Shown here in pieces: positions 14,701-26,700 of a stretch of 64,000 nt of DNA (positions are counted from its first letter, which is position 1; every line of letters begins with the position of its first letter). The DNA lies in NCBI GenBank assembly GCA_019095985.1, contig CM032660.1:16007692-16071691 (forward strand), written 5' to 3'. Under the pieces are notes generated by a model. The model had not been told where the DNA came from. It worked only from the letters and a program-made list of their open reading frames with translations, and did no database searches. The DNA is from Streblospio benedicti. Taxonomy: Eukaryota; Annelida; Polychaeta; Spionida; Spionidae. Made by a program: the position numbers and the translations under genes.

Positions 14701-17700
14701 GCACTTGACAGTAAAATTGTGCGAAAATATTAACACAGTAAGTTCAAATGGATTTAAAATTGGTAAATGTCTTGTATAAAAAGAAATCCAATATATTGTT
14801 GAAATACACAACACTTTTTTGTAGGCCCCTACACATTCGGGAATCCAATGTATTTTCAAAGTTCAACTCCCTCTAACATACAGTAATATTGTGTTGAATG
14901 TTATTACATGATAAGAGAGTGTAAAGTGCACAAGACGTGCACGTTCGATAAATAAATATGGAACCTTAGGCCAATTTGAAGTTTTACCAATTTTTACGGC
15001 ATGAAGTAAAAATAGTCAATTGATTTTGATCATTAATCATAGCAAGTCAAGCTAAACAAAACCTTCACTTGTCTCAACAATAGATAAAGGGGGTTCCCTT
15101 ATCTATTTTTTCTTATATCGATAGAATGAATTTCTAATCGTGCCAATCTTCTATTAGATATCTAATTGATAGGAAATAACGAGACAAAGCTTTTAAATGA
15201 GTAACAATCCCTGATGCCAATCTTATTTACATCTGTAAAATTAATTGCCATTTCAATCTATCATCTTTTATTAAAATCATAATGCATATTGTTATTTGAA
15301 ATTAAACGAATGGCTGGCAAAAGACAAAAATGCTTAAATGTACCCGTAGCATAACGTAAATTTTATGCGCAGCCTTTTCAAACGAAATCAGACCATCCAG
15401 GATTTCAGTTTAAGTATCAACTCTTAGTAGGACCACCCTGGATGTCCATTGAAAAACAATCAAAGTGTGTTGATGCAATCTCCCAAAAGGTAGCAGCAGT
15501 AGGACGTTAATGTGTTTGAAATGTGTCTTGAGTACAGATTTCAGAATTTTGTGATCGTTTTTAGGTAGACTTCATTACACAGCACATTTTTGTATCACTG
15601 GTAGAAATGGTGGTGTGTATACGTGTAGCTACTGTATTACATGTATACGAGAGCCATAGGGAACATAAGGAAGACCGCAAAATATAATTCCCTGATACAA
15701 TTGTTGAAACATGACCAGCGATATAATAACACCCCCCTCTTGCTGCAGTAAGATGTAAGGAATATTGGTCATTATGACGAGGTGTATGCCTACTTCAGAC
15801 ATTTCACTGCGGCCCAACTGAGCAATGAGCAATTAGCTGTGAAATGAAGCAATCACTAGATAAAAATACGTGTCACAGAGATTAGAATCGACCGCCAACA
15901 ACAGTAAAAACCCTAGACACCATCTGCATATATGATTTTAAAGCAGCATATTATGCTGAATCATGGTGCTGACACGTAACATGTCAAAATGCTATCCGCA
16001 ACTCTGAACTGGGCTCTAAATCTAATGTGTTTTGAGTAAAATGCTTTTCACATTATGTTATGTGTGAACGTCATAACAATGAATGAGATCAAACCAATTG
16101 TGCCCTAAACGGAATCCAATATAACCTAATATGCCATTATTTGATGGCTATATTATAATGTGAAATGCCTTGTTACACGGAACATTCCCAAAGACAAGAT
16201 ATATCAAGCCATTGCCAATCAATATGGACATGGAATGGTTTATGTAAGACGATTATACTTAATAGCATGAACTGTTTAATTTGTGGAAATGCTGCTAATT
16301 AGAAATATGCAAAACCACAGACTATTTGTGTACATGTATCCCCGTGTACATAAATGTCGATGCATATGAGTTACGATTGACCATACGGTAATTGTGGTTT
16401 TGAAAGGCATCTCATCTTATAATTAGACCTATGCACAATTCTGCAAATATATCATATGATGCCTGGTAAATAACGTGTTGACTTTGCTAATGCTCATCGT
16501 ATTACAGTGTAAACACGTATGAAACTTGGTGTTTATCTCATCAATTTATATGTATGCGGTCTTATGTCAAATGTGTTGCTCGTACGTTCTTGTCTCGCCA
16601 CAGAACAGCTGTAGAGCTAAGTTCTATGAAGCAAGGATCAAAAGCTATTCGTGCAGGTGAGTCTTGGTGGGTCAAGCAAGCTGCACAGATAGCTGACTCT
16701 TGAAACTGATTGACGAGTCAGCCTTCACCACATTGGCGGGGAGGAGATACAACTTCTTGACAGTCACATTGAGAAATGAACCTTTTCTTCCGGGGCACTG
16801 GGGAACCTTGTGGCAGTGTAAGACTCTAGTCCTGTCAGCGTTAAGCAGGCAGAGCTGGGCTGGTGTCACAGCCACTTCACCATGCACTTCTTGTACATTA
16901 GTGTTAGGTGTTGGACTTTGCGATGCTCCTCCAAGGGGACTCACTTCAAGTCACGGGCAGGTTGAGACACACTGAGTGACCACATCTCCTAATCTCTTTC
17001 CATACAACCAGCAAATCGCTGTGTTCTGGACATTGCACTGTCGCTTTGTCTGTCCTGTAATGGGGCTCCCGTACTGCACATACTTATTCAGCTCTGGATG
17101 TCACTAGGCTGAAGTACGCAGTCTGCTTAAGTGCCTGCGAGCACCTATGTAAGTTCATTTGCGGAATTTCCAGTGTAATATTGCATTTATTTGCAGTACT
17201 CCTAATGTATTCTTTGAATCAGAAATTGTTCTGGATCAGGATGCCTAAATAAGTTGCAAGCAAAGTCGACGTGACTTATCACTGTACCAGCCAGCTGGTA
17301 GAATTTGGTGCAAGTTTGGTAAGAGTCATTATGTGACACTTAAAGGCCTTCAATTTCATTCCCCAGAGCTAGCTCCACTTGGACAGTGCATCTAGGTCCC
17401 TCTGAAACTGAACTTGGTCATCTGTTTCTCACATTTCTGTAAATCACAGACATTTGCTCATAACCTCACTCGTCTTCCTGGGTCAACGAATAATAACGAA
17501 TATAATTAATAAAAAGCAGAAACAACAGCGGTCCCATTACAGTTCCCTGTGGTACCCCAGACTTTACACCTGCAGAGCTTGAATAACCCCCAATCCACTA
17601 TAACCTGGTGGGACCTGTAAGATATGAAGGCATATATTCGTCGGCTTATGTCACCATGAATACCATACAGCCTTAGTTTGGTCGTCAGTGAGGGATGTGG

Positions 17701-20700
17701 CACCTTGTCAAATCCTTTAGCAAAATCAAGCACTCCGACGTCCTCCTGTGATTGCCTGAACATTATACTTTTAATTAGAAAAAATGCAGAAATCTGATTT
17801 CAGAATTTGACAGGTGTTCAATATGTGCAATTAATTGTACGCTCCTAATCTTGATAGATACCAATTAAACTACGACGTTTACTTCTAGAAATTTAAATAA
17901 TCGACAGAAACCATTAGAATTGAGAGACAAATGCCTCTACACGTATCTTGGCGTATTGTGATCAAGACATGATTTCCTGTCAATCATATCCAGGATAAAT
18001 TAACGTACATCAAACTTTACTAGTATCTTGTTTGGGTAGCCCCTGAGTTAATCCACCACCTTATCCCCGTATGTTAGGCCCCTCCATTATAATATATTGA
18101 ATGTGTAAAGCATTATAATGAAACAATAACAACAGGATTGGATCCTCCATCTTAAAATTACACATTTGAAGTCTGAAATTCAAACCGATTGCGTTTCATG
18201 ATGGCCAATATGGAAGCCATCTTGGATGTTTTATATGATTCTAGACAACTAGATACAACACACACGCCCATTATAAACATATTCAATTATCATTCTTGTA
18301 AGCGTCAGCTTTCTTAATCATTCTATTTCATCACGAAAAATATTCGTATGGTCTTGTGCTATTCCATAGGCAGATCAAGGTTTTTGGAAAAGGGGGGGGG
18401 CGCACGTAAGGAAAAGATGGGGGCACTTACGGTAAACCCTGTGAAAATGAAGTATTTTGATGGGAAAGAGGGGCGCGCGTGACCCCTGTTCCTCCCCCCT
18501 CCCCCTTGATCTTCCTATGCTATTCGCACTTTCACATTTTGATGTCTACGTCTTTTGCATCTTTGTGAATGGAATTACAACACTATACAGGAATTCATAC
18601 TTTTTGGTTTCTCTCAAAACACCAATGCTACACAAGTAATATGCTAGTATACGTTCAATGCCCTATATCAAGCCTCTCCGTACACAGTTTTCCATTAATA
18701 TAGTATATGTGCAATGAAAACGAAATAAAGCAATACAAAATTATATAAATACTCACTCTACATTAATTCTTCGTGAGCATAGTTTAATTCTCTTCTTAAC
18801 TAGATCCCTTTTACTTAGTCCAGACAACTGTCTTATCCATGAAAACGCTGGTAAATGTGTTCGGGTGTAGAGTTCCATGGCTTATATTATCGTTTGGTAG
18901 AATTAACTATAGAAAGTGTTAACATCAGTATAATCTTGACCACATAATATGTCCTTTTATTAGGTCGTCTGTTCCATTGTGCTTATCCAAAATCCATTTG
19001 ACCACAATCATTGCTTTACCTTCTTTTACAATTCACTAAGTAATCAGTTACTTGGTATTTATTATGTGTTTCAATGTCACACCACAGAAATCTAATCCTT
19101 TCTTATGCAATGGAGCTGATACTGGTAATCGGGTTTAGGCTGTCTCTAATATATCATCTAAATACTGTAATAATCATTTTTAAACACCAAATCTTAAAGG
19201 CTACAGCGTAAGTGAGGTGACCGTTATCCACGCTTACACCCACGAGTTTAACTACTTCTTGTGCAGGAAATAAATCCAGTCAAACATCATGAAACATGCC
19301 CTACAAGCGCAATAATGGATTCTGGCATCCAACACCACAAAAATTAATGGAGGAATAAATCATGGCCTTCTTAGGTTACACAGTTTTAATTAAAGTGCTT
19401 TCCATTTATCCGTGAACATACGCGGTCGCCAATGAACCGGTATATTGTATACGTGGTGATACGCTGATATACCGATGTGGAATTGAATTGAGGAATCGAT
19501 CTAATTAATTAACATGCGAACATATTGGCCTCTTGATGATAAGCGTGGAGAGGATTGCTACTGTTTAACCTCAGGTGTGTGTGCCTTGTAGTTATTCCCA
19601 ATGGGATCTTTGCCACAAAGCTAACTTATCGAGCACGAGTAAACAGTTTTTCTTTCAAGGGTAATTGCTAATATTGTTTGTGTTTCTTTATGGATCGTAT
19701 AAGAAGCGTTATCATCAGATTAAGGGATTGACTTTGTGTGTCCATCATAAGAATGTGGCGTTATGAACGAGTGTTGAATTGTCCATTTAGACGTGGCCTG
19801 TGGCTCCATTTGATATGATTAGTGGTTTGTATAATTAGACGTACTATGACTTTAATAAAAACACCAATCAATAATTGTGTAACAGTAAGATTTGATAATG
19901 AACTGTTATAGGTGTTCTCTTAGATTTTAGAGCATTAGAGATTATTACAGACCACTGTTACACAATTAGACAAAAATGTATGTATCAAAGTTTATGAACA
20001 TCCAATTACAGGTGAACATACATTATAAGAAAGGTTAAAAGTTAAAGTTACAGACTTAGTTAAACAGAATGCGTAACATGGATAGTCTACCAGTGCAGTA
20101 CAATAATAGCTCTACCTCTATAATTTAATTGAAAAAAATATCAGGAAATTCTATGCACTGTTCTGCGTTGAGATGTAGAGAAATAGATACTGAATACTTC
20201 TCATGTCTTCTTCACAATAATAAATGTGTGTGTCGTAATGATGTATCGTAATGATCGGCAATTATAATCCGTAATCACTAATGCCGTTTTCGAGCATTGG
20301 TTGAGTAAGTCTCAGAACGGTCAATTACAACACAACGCAAACTTGGCAACTAAAGTCAATACAACATCTTCACGATCGGTCTGCTAGTTATTTCAATACA
20401 TGTAACACACGTATTATCATTATGTATATTACCATTATAATAGTAGTACATTACAACCTATATAGTAAAGATTTGATAATCAGCTGTCTGATAAGGTAGT
20501 TGGTGTAAATGTGAGTATACACAGCGCGAGTTCCATAAGGTTATAATCAGATGTGTATTTCAGACTAGTTTACAATTGACATAAAGTGATTGGTAGAGTT
20601 GAAATTGCTTAATCACATTAATCCCATTGGCAGACCCAAGTGGTGCAGAGGGCCCACCACCTCCTTTTTATCTCCATAAATGTGTCTTCATGAGCTTTTG

Positions 20701-22342
20701 CGATGTATGCGCATACAAAAGACAGTTAATCCCGTGGTGGTACCACCGGGCCTCCATCCCCGCCCACGTTTTTTCTGCAAACGTGGATCTTCCAGTGAAT
20801 GTATATGGTGCCTGGTGCTGGGGTGCATTGTAATCATTACGCATTGTGAAACTATTTACATTTGACACATATAGGTTCCAATGAACAGTATCCACTCAGT
20901 TAAAGATGAGTTTGCTAAATACTCACCACTTTCCGGCACTTTGTCATCAATGTTATACAGACGAGAAATATGTAAGTAGATGCATAAATAGGTGCTACGC
21001 AATTCTCTTGGATCAAACACAAATACAAAATGTAACGATTAGGATCATCAGCACATGGACGTAAGTCCTTCTGATCTAGCTTCCAAGTTTATGTTAGCAA
21101 TCGACCCTGGAAGCATCCTGATTCTTACCCCAATGCGACGTGTTGGGCAAGGACACTTGAACAGTGGGATGTTTAAGGTATAGAGCTCATGTCTCCCAAT
21201 AGTGTTTGCTCAAATAATGGCATCGATTATTAAATAGGCTCGAACAAACAATGGAGGAAGTCGTGAGTTCTATGTCTTCACGTACTGCTGTACCAGTGCC
21301 CAACGTCCAAAACATGGTAGTATGCATACCCCCTCACCTTTCCCATGATGCTAGTGCTCATGGATCCATGGCCCTATTCGGTGAAGATACGTGTAAATGT
21401 TTAAAAGGTGTATTGCCATTTGATATTTACAATATTGAAGAATAATGAGGTTTGCTGTGTTTTTGTCTTTACTGTGAGTCTGTAATTCATTTGCTACTTT
21501 CATATTTCTATTTTTATTTTTGTTTTTGTTTTTTGGTAGGGGCGGAAGGGGGCAGTGGTTGGGCTGATGGGGTGGACGGGACATGTACGACAATTGCGGC
21601 TGCGTTCACCTTTAAAGAATCACCTTTTAATAAATATGCAGTCAAATGTGTACGTTTAGGCTTTCTGTGTGTTCAAATTTACCTAACATACGTTATAAGA
21701 CATCTTTCAAAGAAATACCAAAACATCTTCTGAGTTTTCCTTCATAAAATATTTCACGTGTACATGTGCATTGTTTATGTGCCATACCATAGCAATGATA
21801 CAAACTCAAAATCATAAACGGAGGTTTTAAAAAGTGCTCATATCTTCTTTTAGTGTCTATAAGCAACGTTTCGATGGATATTCCACCTGATTCGGGCTTG
21901 AATGACGAACATGAATTCAGATGCTAAGAAGTTATTGCTTTTTTAATTTGAGAATCAAAAATCATTTTAATAATAAATAATATTCAATGCAATGAGATTT
22001 CGTGAAACTTTCAAACGTTTGACACTTCAATAATAAAATATAATTGTAAAGAACATACCTGTACGGTGTATAACACACGGATCCTTGCTGCTTCAGCTTC
22101 AGGTTGTACCGCACATTGATCGCGTTCCCTCGATTCCGCACTTGGAAAGCAAGAAGATGGTCCCTCTGAGGCTGTGCGATGTCTTCGGGACAGTCTATTT
22201 TCACAGTTCGAACTTCCTTGGCATAAGAGCCGGTCAGCTCATCTATATAGGCACGATTTCTTGCAGAGTCTGCAAGGTAGCTGCTACCCGTCGACTTGGA
22301 AGCTGGTGGGGATACGAAATGTCTGGATGATATTGTATCCAT
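194..22342 (-). CDS. Gene A: three-exon gene for an uncharacterised disordered acidic protein
   Basis: I do not recognise this protein. Three open exons join in phase: exon 1 at 22059-22342 (ATG start, ends in phase 2), exon 2 at 2056-2199 (enters and leaves in phase 2), exon 3 at 194-1487 (enters in phase 2, TAG stop). The joined frame is 1722 nt, 573 residues. Each junction has a GT donor and an AG acceptor. Residues 1-95 look partly folded with mixed hydrophobic and charged residues. Exon 2 is Pro-rich and acidic. The last 430 residues are Ser-, Glu- and Lys-rich with acidic runs and no membrane segment, so largely disordered. Joining exon 1 to exon 2 across about 19.9 kb is inference from phase, strand and the lack of another start; unseen exons between them, or two separate genes, remain possible. 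No function is proposed. Confidence 0.55.
1538..1748. repeat. Palindromic MITE-like element in the last intron of gene A
   Basis: Positions 1538-1593 and 1692-1748 are inverted copies of each other, about 56 bp with a handful of mismatches (shared core TTTATTACTTTGAACCAATG), around a 98-bp AT-rich spacer. This is the form of a short non-autonomous DNA transposon or foldback. It lies about 50 bp upstream of the exon 3 acceptor, so it occupies the branch-point side of the intron. Confidence 0.75.
2056..2199 (-). CDS. Gene A exon 2
   Basis: A 144-nt GC-rich exon in AT-rich surroundings. The minus strand shows acceptor TTTTTGCAG and donor AA|GTAAGG. The frame reads YGKHSVRAAPAPLEDSGQS, then an acidic DEEDDGADDN run and a Pro-rich QPPPVQP. 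It enters with one base completing a codon and leaves with two, fitting the 22-kb exon upstream and the 1.5-kb exon downstream. If read past the donor it hits TAA at once, so a transcript ending here is an alternative reading. Confidence 0.7.
6438..6490. repeat. (TTTG)n microsatellite
   Basis: About 13 uninterrupted units of TTTG. Likely length-variable; nothing suggests function. Confidence 0.97.
8662..8685. other. Perfect 10-bp stem-loop
   Basis: GAGGACGAAA and its exact reverse complement TTTCGTCCTC flank a 4-base loop. It is too short for a typical microRNA precursor and no role is evident. Confidence 0.7.
9292..9344. repeat. Two-unit tandem repeat, period 29
   Basis: A 24-base unit starting ACTCAAATGTTTTG and ending CAACATT occurs at 9292-9315 and again at 9321-9344, identical, separated by GCAAC. 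It is a local duplication. Confidence 0.9.
9970..10818. mobile_element. Foldback DNA element with ~230-bp inverted arms
   Basis: Arms at 9970-10204 and 10599-10818 are inverted copies with scattered mismatches. Recognisable shared blocks are CAATCTCCAGTTTT at the tips, GTTATAAGCAGATTTTGTGA, and CTGATGTGATTTATTTC-like sequence near the centre. The 394-bp middle has no coding frame. No clear target duplication is visible. This is a non-autonomous element of MITE or foldback type; the superfamily is not determined. It lies in gene A intron 1. Confidence 0.85.
10819..14094. other. Gene A intron, repeat-poor stretch with A and T runs
   Basis: No gene supported. It contains a T run at about 11369-11386 and an uninterrupted A run of about 34 at 11757-11790. 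The A run has no recognisable retrotransposon body on its 5' side, so I do not call a retrocopy. A minus-strand ORF near 12983-13207 is of chance length. Confidence 0.6.
14095..14530. mobile_element. PIF/Harbinger-like MITE, 436 bp, with TTA target duplication
   Basis: The left end GGGGTCGTTCACAAATAACG and the right end, whose reverse complement reads GGGATCGTTCACAAATGATG, form about 25-bp terminal inverted repeats continuing into GTCACC. Both ends are flanked by TTA (14092-14094 and 14531-14533). A 3-bp TTA duplication and G-rich tips are typical of PIF/Harbinger elements (family knowledge). The interior, with a G run near 14130, has no transposase, so the copy is non-autonomous. Confidence 0.85.
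14531..16659. other. Gene A intron, no supported feature
   Basis: AT-rich sequence with short ORFs only on both strands. I see no repeat with clear ends, no RNA gene and no exon with matched splice sites. Confidence 0.55.
16660..17765 (-). mobile_element. Decayed LINE fragment (non-LTR reverse transcriptase, C-terminal half)
   Basis: On the minus strand, reading down from 17765, frames show reverse transcriptase motifs in order: LDFAKGFDKVPHPSL with KLRLYGIHGD, then VPQGTVMGPLLFLLF in a shifted frame, then a region like RDLDALSKW with WGMKLKAFKCHIM, and near 16950-17000 a C-terminal segment resembling PLEEHR followed by LTLMYKKCM. These are conserved blocks of CR1/Jockey-type LINE reverse transcriptases (family knowledge). 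The copy is truncated at its 5' side, lacks the endonuclease, and has several frameshifts and stops, so it is inactive. It lies in the same orientation as gene A, inside its intron. Confidence 0.85.
18365..18519 (+). mobile_element. MITE, CATAGGCAGATCC family, 155 bp
   Basis: Left tip CATAGGCAGATCAAGG and right tip CCTTGATCTTCCTATG are near-perfect inverted repeats. The flanks carry CTATTC on both sides (18359-18364 and 18520-18525), a probable target duplication. The interior has the family's G run, then GAAAATGAAGTATTTTGATG and a GCGCGC block. No coding capacity. Confidence 0.88.
19872..19968. repeat. 97-bp element with 15-bp perfect inverted ends
   Basis: TAATTGTGTAACAGT at 19872-19886 is matched by its exact reverse complement at 19954-19968. 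This may be a very short MITE or a hairpin; nothing else supports mobility. Confidence 0.6.
20629..20800 (+). mobile_element. Degenerate MITE copy of the CAGATCC family
   Basis: It starts TTGGCAGACCCAAG and ends CGTGGATCTTCCAGTG, matching the family's inverted tips imperfectly. The interior is strongly diverged, suggesting an old copy or a related subfamily. Confidence 0.5.
22059..22342 (-). CDS. Gene A exon 1 (start exon)
   Basis: The minus strand opens with ATG at 22340-22342 and runs 284 nt to donor TACAG|GTATGTTC. It encodes MDTISSRHFVSPPASKST, then a more structured stretch with IDCPEDIAQPQ and LLAFQVRNRGNAINVRYN, ending CYTPYR across the splice. Codon-level regularity and the good donor support a real exon. 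It has no signal peptide or membrane helix. Its phase-2 end matches exon 2 at 2.2 kb. I do not recognise the family. Confidence 0.6.
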
Positions 22343-23535
22343 TGTATTGTGTGTGTTTCACAGTTCAAAACGGTATATATTAGCAAATCATTGGTATCCC
22401 ATTCGTGATGCCCTGTAACTAATTAGGCGGCTTCGTAAAAGTTAAGTTGTATGCGTTGTAAATGTGTCAACGAAAGAGCACGTAACATAATACATTTTTG
22501 CTATCCTGGTAACGCAGTGTAACCTTTCAAATGTATTCCCCGTATGAACTTAGATATTCTGTTTAGTGCGTTGCGTTTCATGCAAATGTACATCGTCAAA
22601 TGACACCAACAATCGAAACATACATAGTTTAAACCACACATTCATCATGAGATCAGCGCACGGGTTAATATTTAATCTACTTCCGCCCGTCATGAAATTT
22701 TAACACAACACCTTCTGATATATTGCAAGTCTACTGGGGCATATTTTATCGAGAGCTCTCTGAATCAATCATACTTTACTACTCCCCAAGGTATGTAGTT
22801 TAGCATGCGAAGTCGATCTTCTATTCATGTCTTGCGATGAAGCTATATTGTTACACTATTCAATGCACCTTTTTATTGTATATTTTGTAGAACAGAGGCA
22901 TTGTTGGGGTCGATGTTTGGCAACAAGTTTGCTTCCTCCTCTCGGCGAATGGCGAGAAAATCATTGTCTTCTTTCGGCATGTCTGGAATGAGAACAGCTG
23001 ATTATTGAAGAACTTCTAACAATATTGTAACTGTACACACCTGATGTTCTGTAATTCTGTACTCATTCACCTGTGCAAATTTACATTGATATGTATGTCA
23101 ATATTGCAGATTCCGTTTGTGATGAGTGGAAGATTTACCTAAAAGTATATTCACCTTCGGGTCCCATAAAGATAATGATGACAAATAACTGCAATAAATA
23201 TGCATTGGCAATAAATTCGTACGAAAATAGAACACTTAAGGAGATAGTGAAGTGTGTGTTTAGATAAATGAAAGAGGTTTTACAGCTAACATTGAAGCTT
23301 GAATCATAGGATTTCCAAAAACACCACCAGGATGTCATCCAATAATCGCACACATAAATGCGGCTTATTGCAGTGGTCGGTCGTCTGCGGTGACTTGGGA
23401 TGTACATTGCACACTGATAATATAGTCCACTGATTAGATCATCCTTACATCATATCTGCCAAAGCCAACGCATGTGGTCTCCAACGTTTATAGCTAATAA
23501 GTTATATTACATGATAGTTTGGTTTTATCAAAGGG

Positions 23536-23713
23536 CATAAGCAGATCCAGGGGGCGCAGGGGGATGTACCCTCCTTTCCCCACCAAATAATTCATTTTCA
23601 TAGCGTTTTGCGATGGCCGACATCAATCGCAATTACAAGACCTATGCAATCCATTAAGTGCGCCCCCCCCAAACCCATCCCATTTTTTCAAAATCCAGGC
23701 TGGATCTGCCAGT
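23536..23713 (-). mobile_element. MITE copy, CATAGGCAGATCC family, inverted orientation
   Basis: It starts CATAAGCAGATCCAG and ends CTGGATCTGCCAGTG. The interior reads as the reverse complement of the copy at 27887: TTCCCCACCAAATAATTC, TTTTCATAG, then a C run before TTTTTTCAAAATCCAG. Confidence 0.8.
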
Positions 23714-26700
23714 GAAAAGTGTGCAAGCATGCGTTATCGGTAGAGATAATGTAGTGACATTTAATTAACAGACAAAGTTTATGCGTACAATATATTCTAT
23801 GAATAATGAAAGGCGTCGTATGCTTTTGTAAAGTCATATGCTTAGTTCATGCATCATGGATCAGCAACCAATGGAGACTGAGTTATTCAACGCTCCCTGT
23901 GGGGTAACGATTGATTCTAGCTCATGCATGTTTGATCTGTGTCTTTTTGTAAGCTTCAAATATAACTCATTGTGCACTAGTGTACATGAATTGTTCATTA
24001 AAGCAGGGCTATATATACCAATAGCATTCCGTTTGCAGCCTACCATGGCACAATCTACTCTAGAGCCTCCACCGATGGATGGCTCGTTGGCGACGTTTTG
24101 CTCACCTATACATGTATGTACATACATGAAGTCGGTGCAACTAGTTGGCTCAATGGAGCACACATCCTTAACCCGGCGGTGCATTTTTCTCAGTGAGCGT
24201 TGGGCCAACCATGATATGTTAGGTCACCACAGCCTACCGAGACAAGTCTATCCATCTGCTTATGATGACCCTAATGATAACATGATGTATATGATGTATC
24301 CGTAATGCATCCTTTGAGTGTATATCTATTTCAATAATAATCTAAATTTGTCAGTTCGTATTCAAACGTACTAGAGTCGCCTGAATCACGGTATATCCAA
24401 GTTTGTGTATCCCACGGAAATCAATTTATTTAAGCACCTTTAAATAGCAGTGAAGTTGGTGCTGTGGAATAACTTTCTAATGTGCATAATTCACGACATG
24501 GCATTTTAATTAACTCAATATATTTATGTGCCATTCACTATGACTATTCAGCGCTTATTATAGAGTTAAATGAATAGAGTGCGAGTATTTTTAAAAGTTA
24601 TATATCGATTGCCGCAGGCCTACATAATATCTAAAATGCATACAAATATAGAGACCTATATACTCTTAAAGGAATAAATAATGTCCATATTTACAGATAA
24701 ATATTTGTACCTATTGAATATATAATAAAATATGTTTACTCTGCCGAAATAAAAACAAATCATAGCCCCCAGCTTGTGTTTAAGTTCACTTAAATTCATT
24801 TATGAGTTGCTTGAAGAATAAAAAACTTTTTAATGCGGCATAATATGTCACGCAGACATACCATCAATTCCAAGAAAAAAAATGTAGTCAACATTATGAA
24901 AGGGTTTGAAAATAATGTACGATTTGTCACAATTTGTGCGCATATTAAATTGCTAACAGCATAAATTATGTGAGTCGACTAGTCATTACAAAAAATACCC
25001 ACCTGAAATGATACACCATTAAGTACATTGTAAAACCATACATCCTTAATAGATTAACCGTGTTAGTTTCAGATCATCCTTGTTTTCATGGTTCGAATGC
25101 GCAACTGCACATAGTCCACCCCGCGCATGCGCACATCCTTACGCGCTACGCAAGTTTGATGGGGCAAAATTAATCATGATGAATGACTTTGTCGTTTATA
25201 CCCTCTCAAAGTACATCTAATCAGCAATATCCAGAGCACAACAATCCTTTCACTCAAAAAAATCAATGAAGATTCCATCAGAACACAGGAAAATAACACC
25301 TAGCAAGGAAAGATAGCTTACACTTTTGCCGTAGTTTGAAGCCATAATCTCACTAATTGAATGATGTTGATGTGATATCAAGAGACGTAAAACGCACAAT
25401 CTCCGAGATTATCTCATGCCGCCTGTCATGATCAAATGACTGGCTGATTGAATGGTTCGTTGAAACAATGAACCAGGCTGACACGCTGTGCCTGGTATGG
25501 CAAGTATTCCAAGTTCAAGAGTTTTCTGCTGCCTGTTGAAAAAAGATTTAAAATGTCCATGTGTATTCATATGACATAATGTCTAGTGTGGGTCACAGTG
25601 TGGTGGACATTCTATTGTAGATCAAACGAACACATTCATTAACACAAATTGGTTCACGTGGGTATCTAATTACATTGATAAGCTATTAGATTTAGATAGC
25701 TCACATATTGGGTCTCTTATTTCACTTACTATATGTTCAAATCGCTATAGATATCATTTATCAATGCAATACGAGGGCAACAATAACACGCCAATATAAA
25801 TCTACCAACGGATTGTATTTCCAACTACATGCATTACGGAAAAAACAAACACAAAATCCAAACCACTATACAATATACGAGTCATGACAATCTTAGTTGA
25901 TTGATAGTCTACTGGTTCTATACATTTAACAGTGCATTTCATAACCACTAACACTAACTAAATAAATAGCAAGTGCACATGTGTACAAACATACAAATCT
26001 ACAATATGTAATTAGAGGACTATAATTAGCATACGCTGGCACGCGTTTAGGGCCACTTTGGCGTATTTTTTGTAATCTGCTGTAAATTGTTTTTGCATAA
26101 ATATACGATGAGTGAATTGCCATGTTTCGTGTTTTATATGCATGTCTTCAGAATAGACATGTCTTATTTTTTATTCCCTACACGTGAGCCCATAATATTA
26201 GAGTTCACAAATTGAATATACGTGTGTATGTTGTCGAAGGCCATGTCAAGGTTTTTAATCTACATTTAGTGACTGGATACAGATCCTCCGGAACATAGAC
26301 CGGTCAAAATAATATGAAAATGCCTGCCAAAAAAGTAGATGTGATTTGACTCTGAATAGACCAATACACTGGACACAACAAATAAAAATTTCGTTCAAAT
26401 ATTAACAGACAACACAGACCAAAAGCTCATTATGCAGGAGAATGTGTTTGTTACAAACATCTGGGAAATTATCCAAATTTAAGGAAAGTACCATATCTAG
26501 ATCTCGCAAGTTTATTTTAAAAGGCTGCTATTAGTCCATATGTCATGTATGTAAATCCACTTGTCGGGTATCGGTAGTAATAGCGCTGTTACTAAGAAAT
26601 ATTGAATGGCTTGATATGCTAATGTGTTTCAAACATGTAATGTACGTGGCATCTTAAAACAATAAGCTTTCAATTTGACATGGCATTTCCACTTAATATG

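Larger units (their letters stand above)
17766..22058. other. Gene A intron, proximal part: MITE copies, no exon supported
   Basis: Besides the MITE copies at 18365 and 20629 and a short inverted repeat at 19872-19968, only chance-length ORFs are present. No additional exon with paired splice sites could be recognised between gene A exons 1 and 2. Confidence 0.5.

Noticed and set aside
23838-24305. 155-codon plus-strand ORF, overlapped by a 115-codon minus-strand ORF
   Set aside because: No recognisable domain, no splice partner, both strands equally open, and a hydrophobic/Cys-rich composition typical of chance frames.
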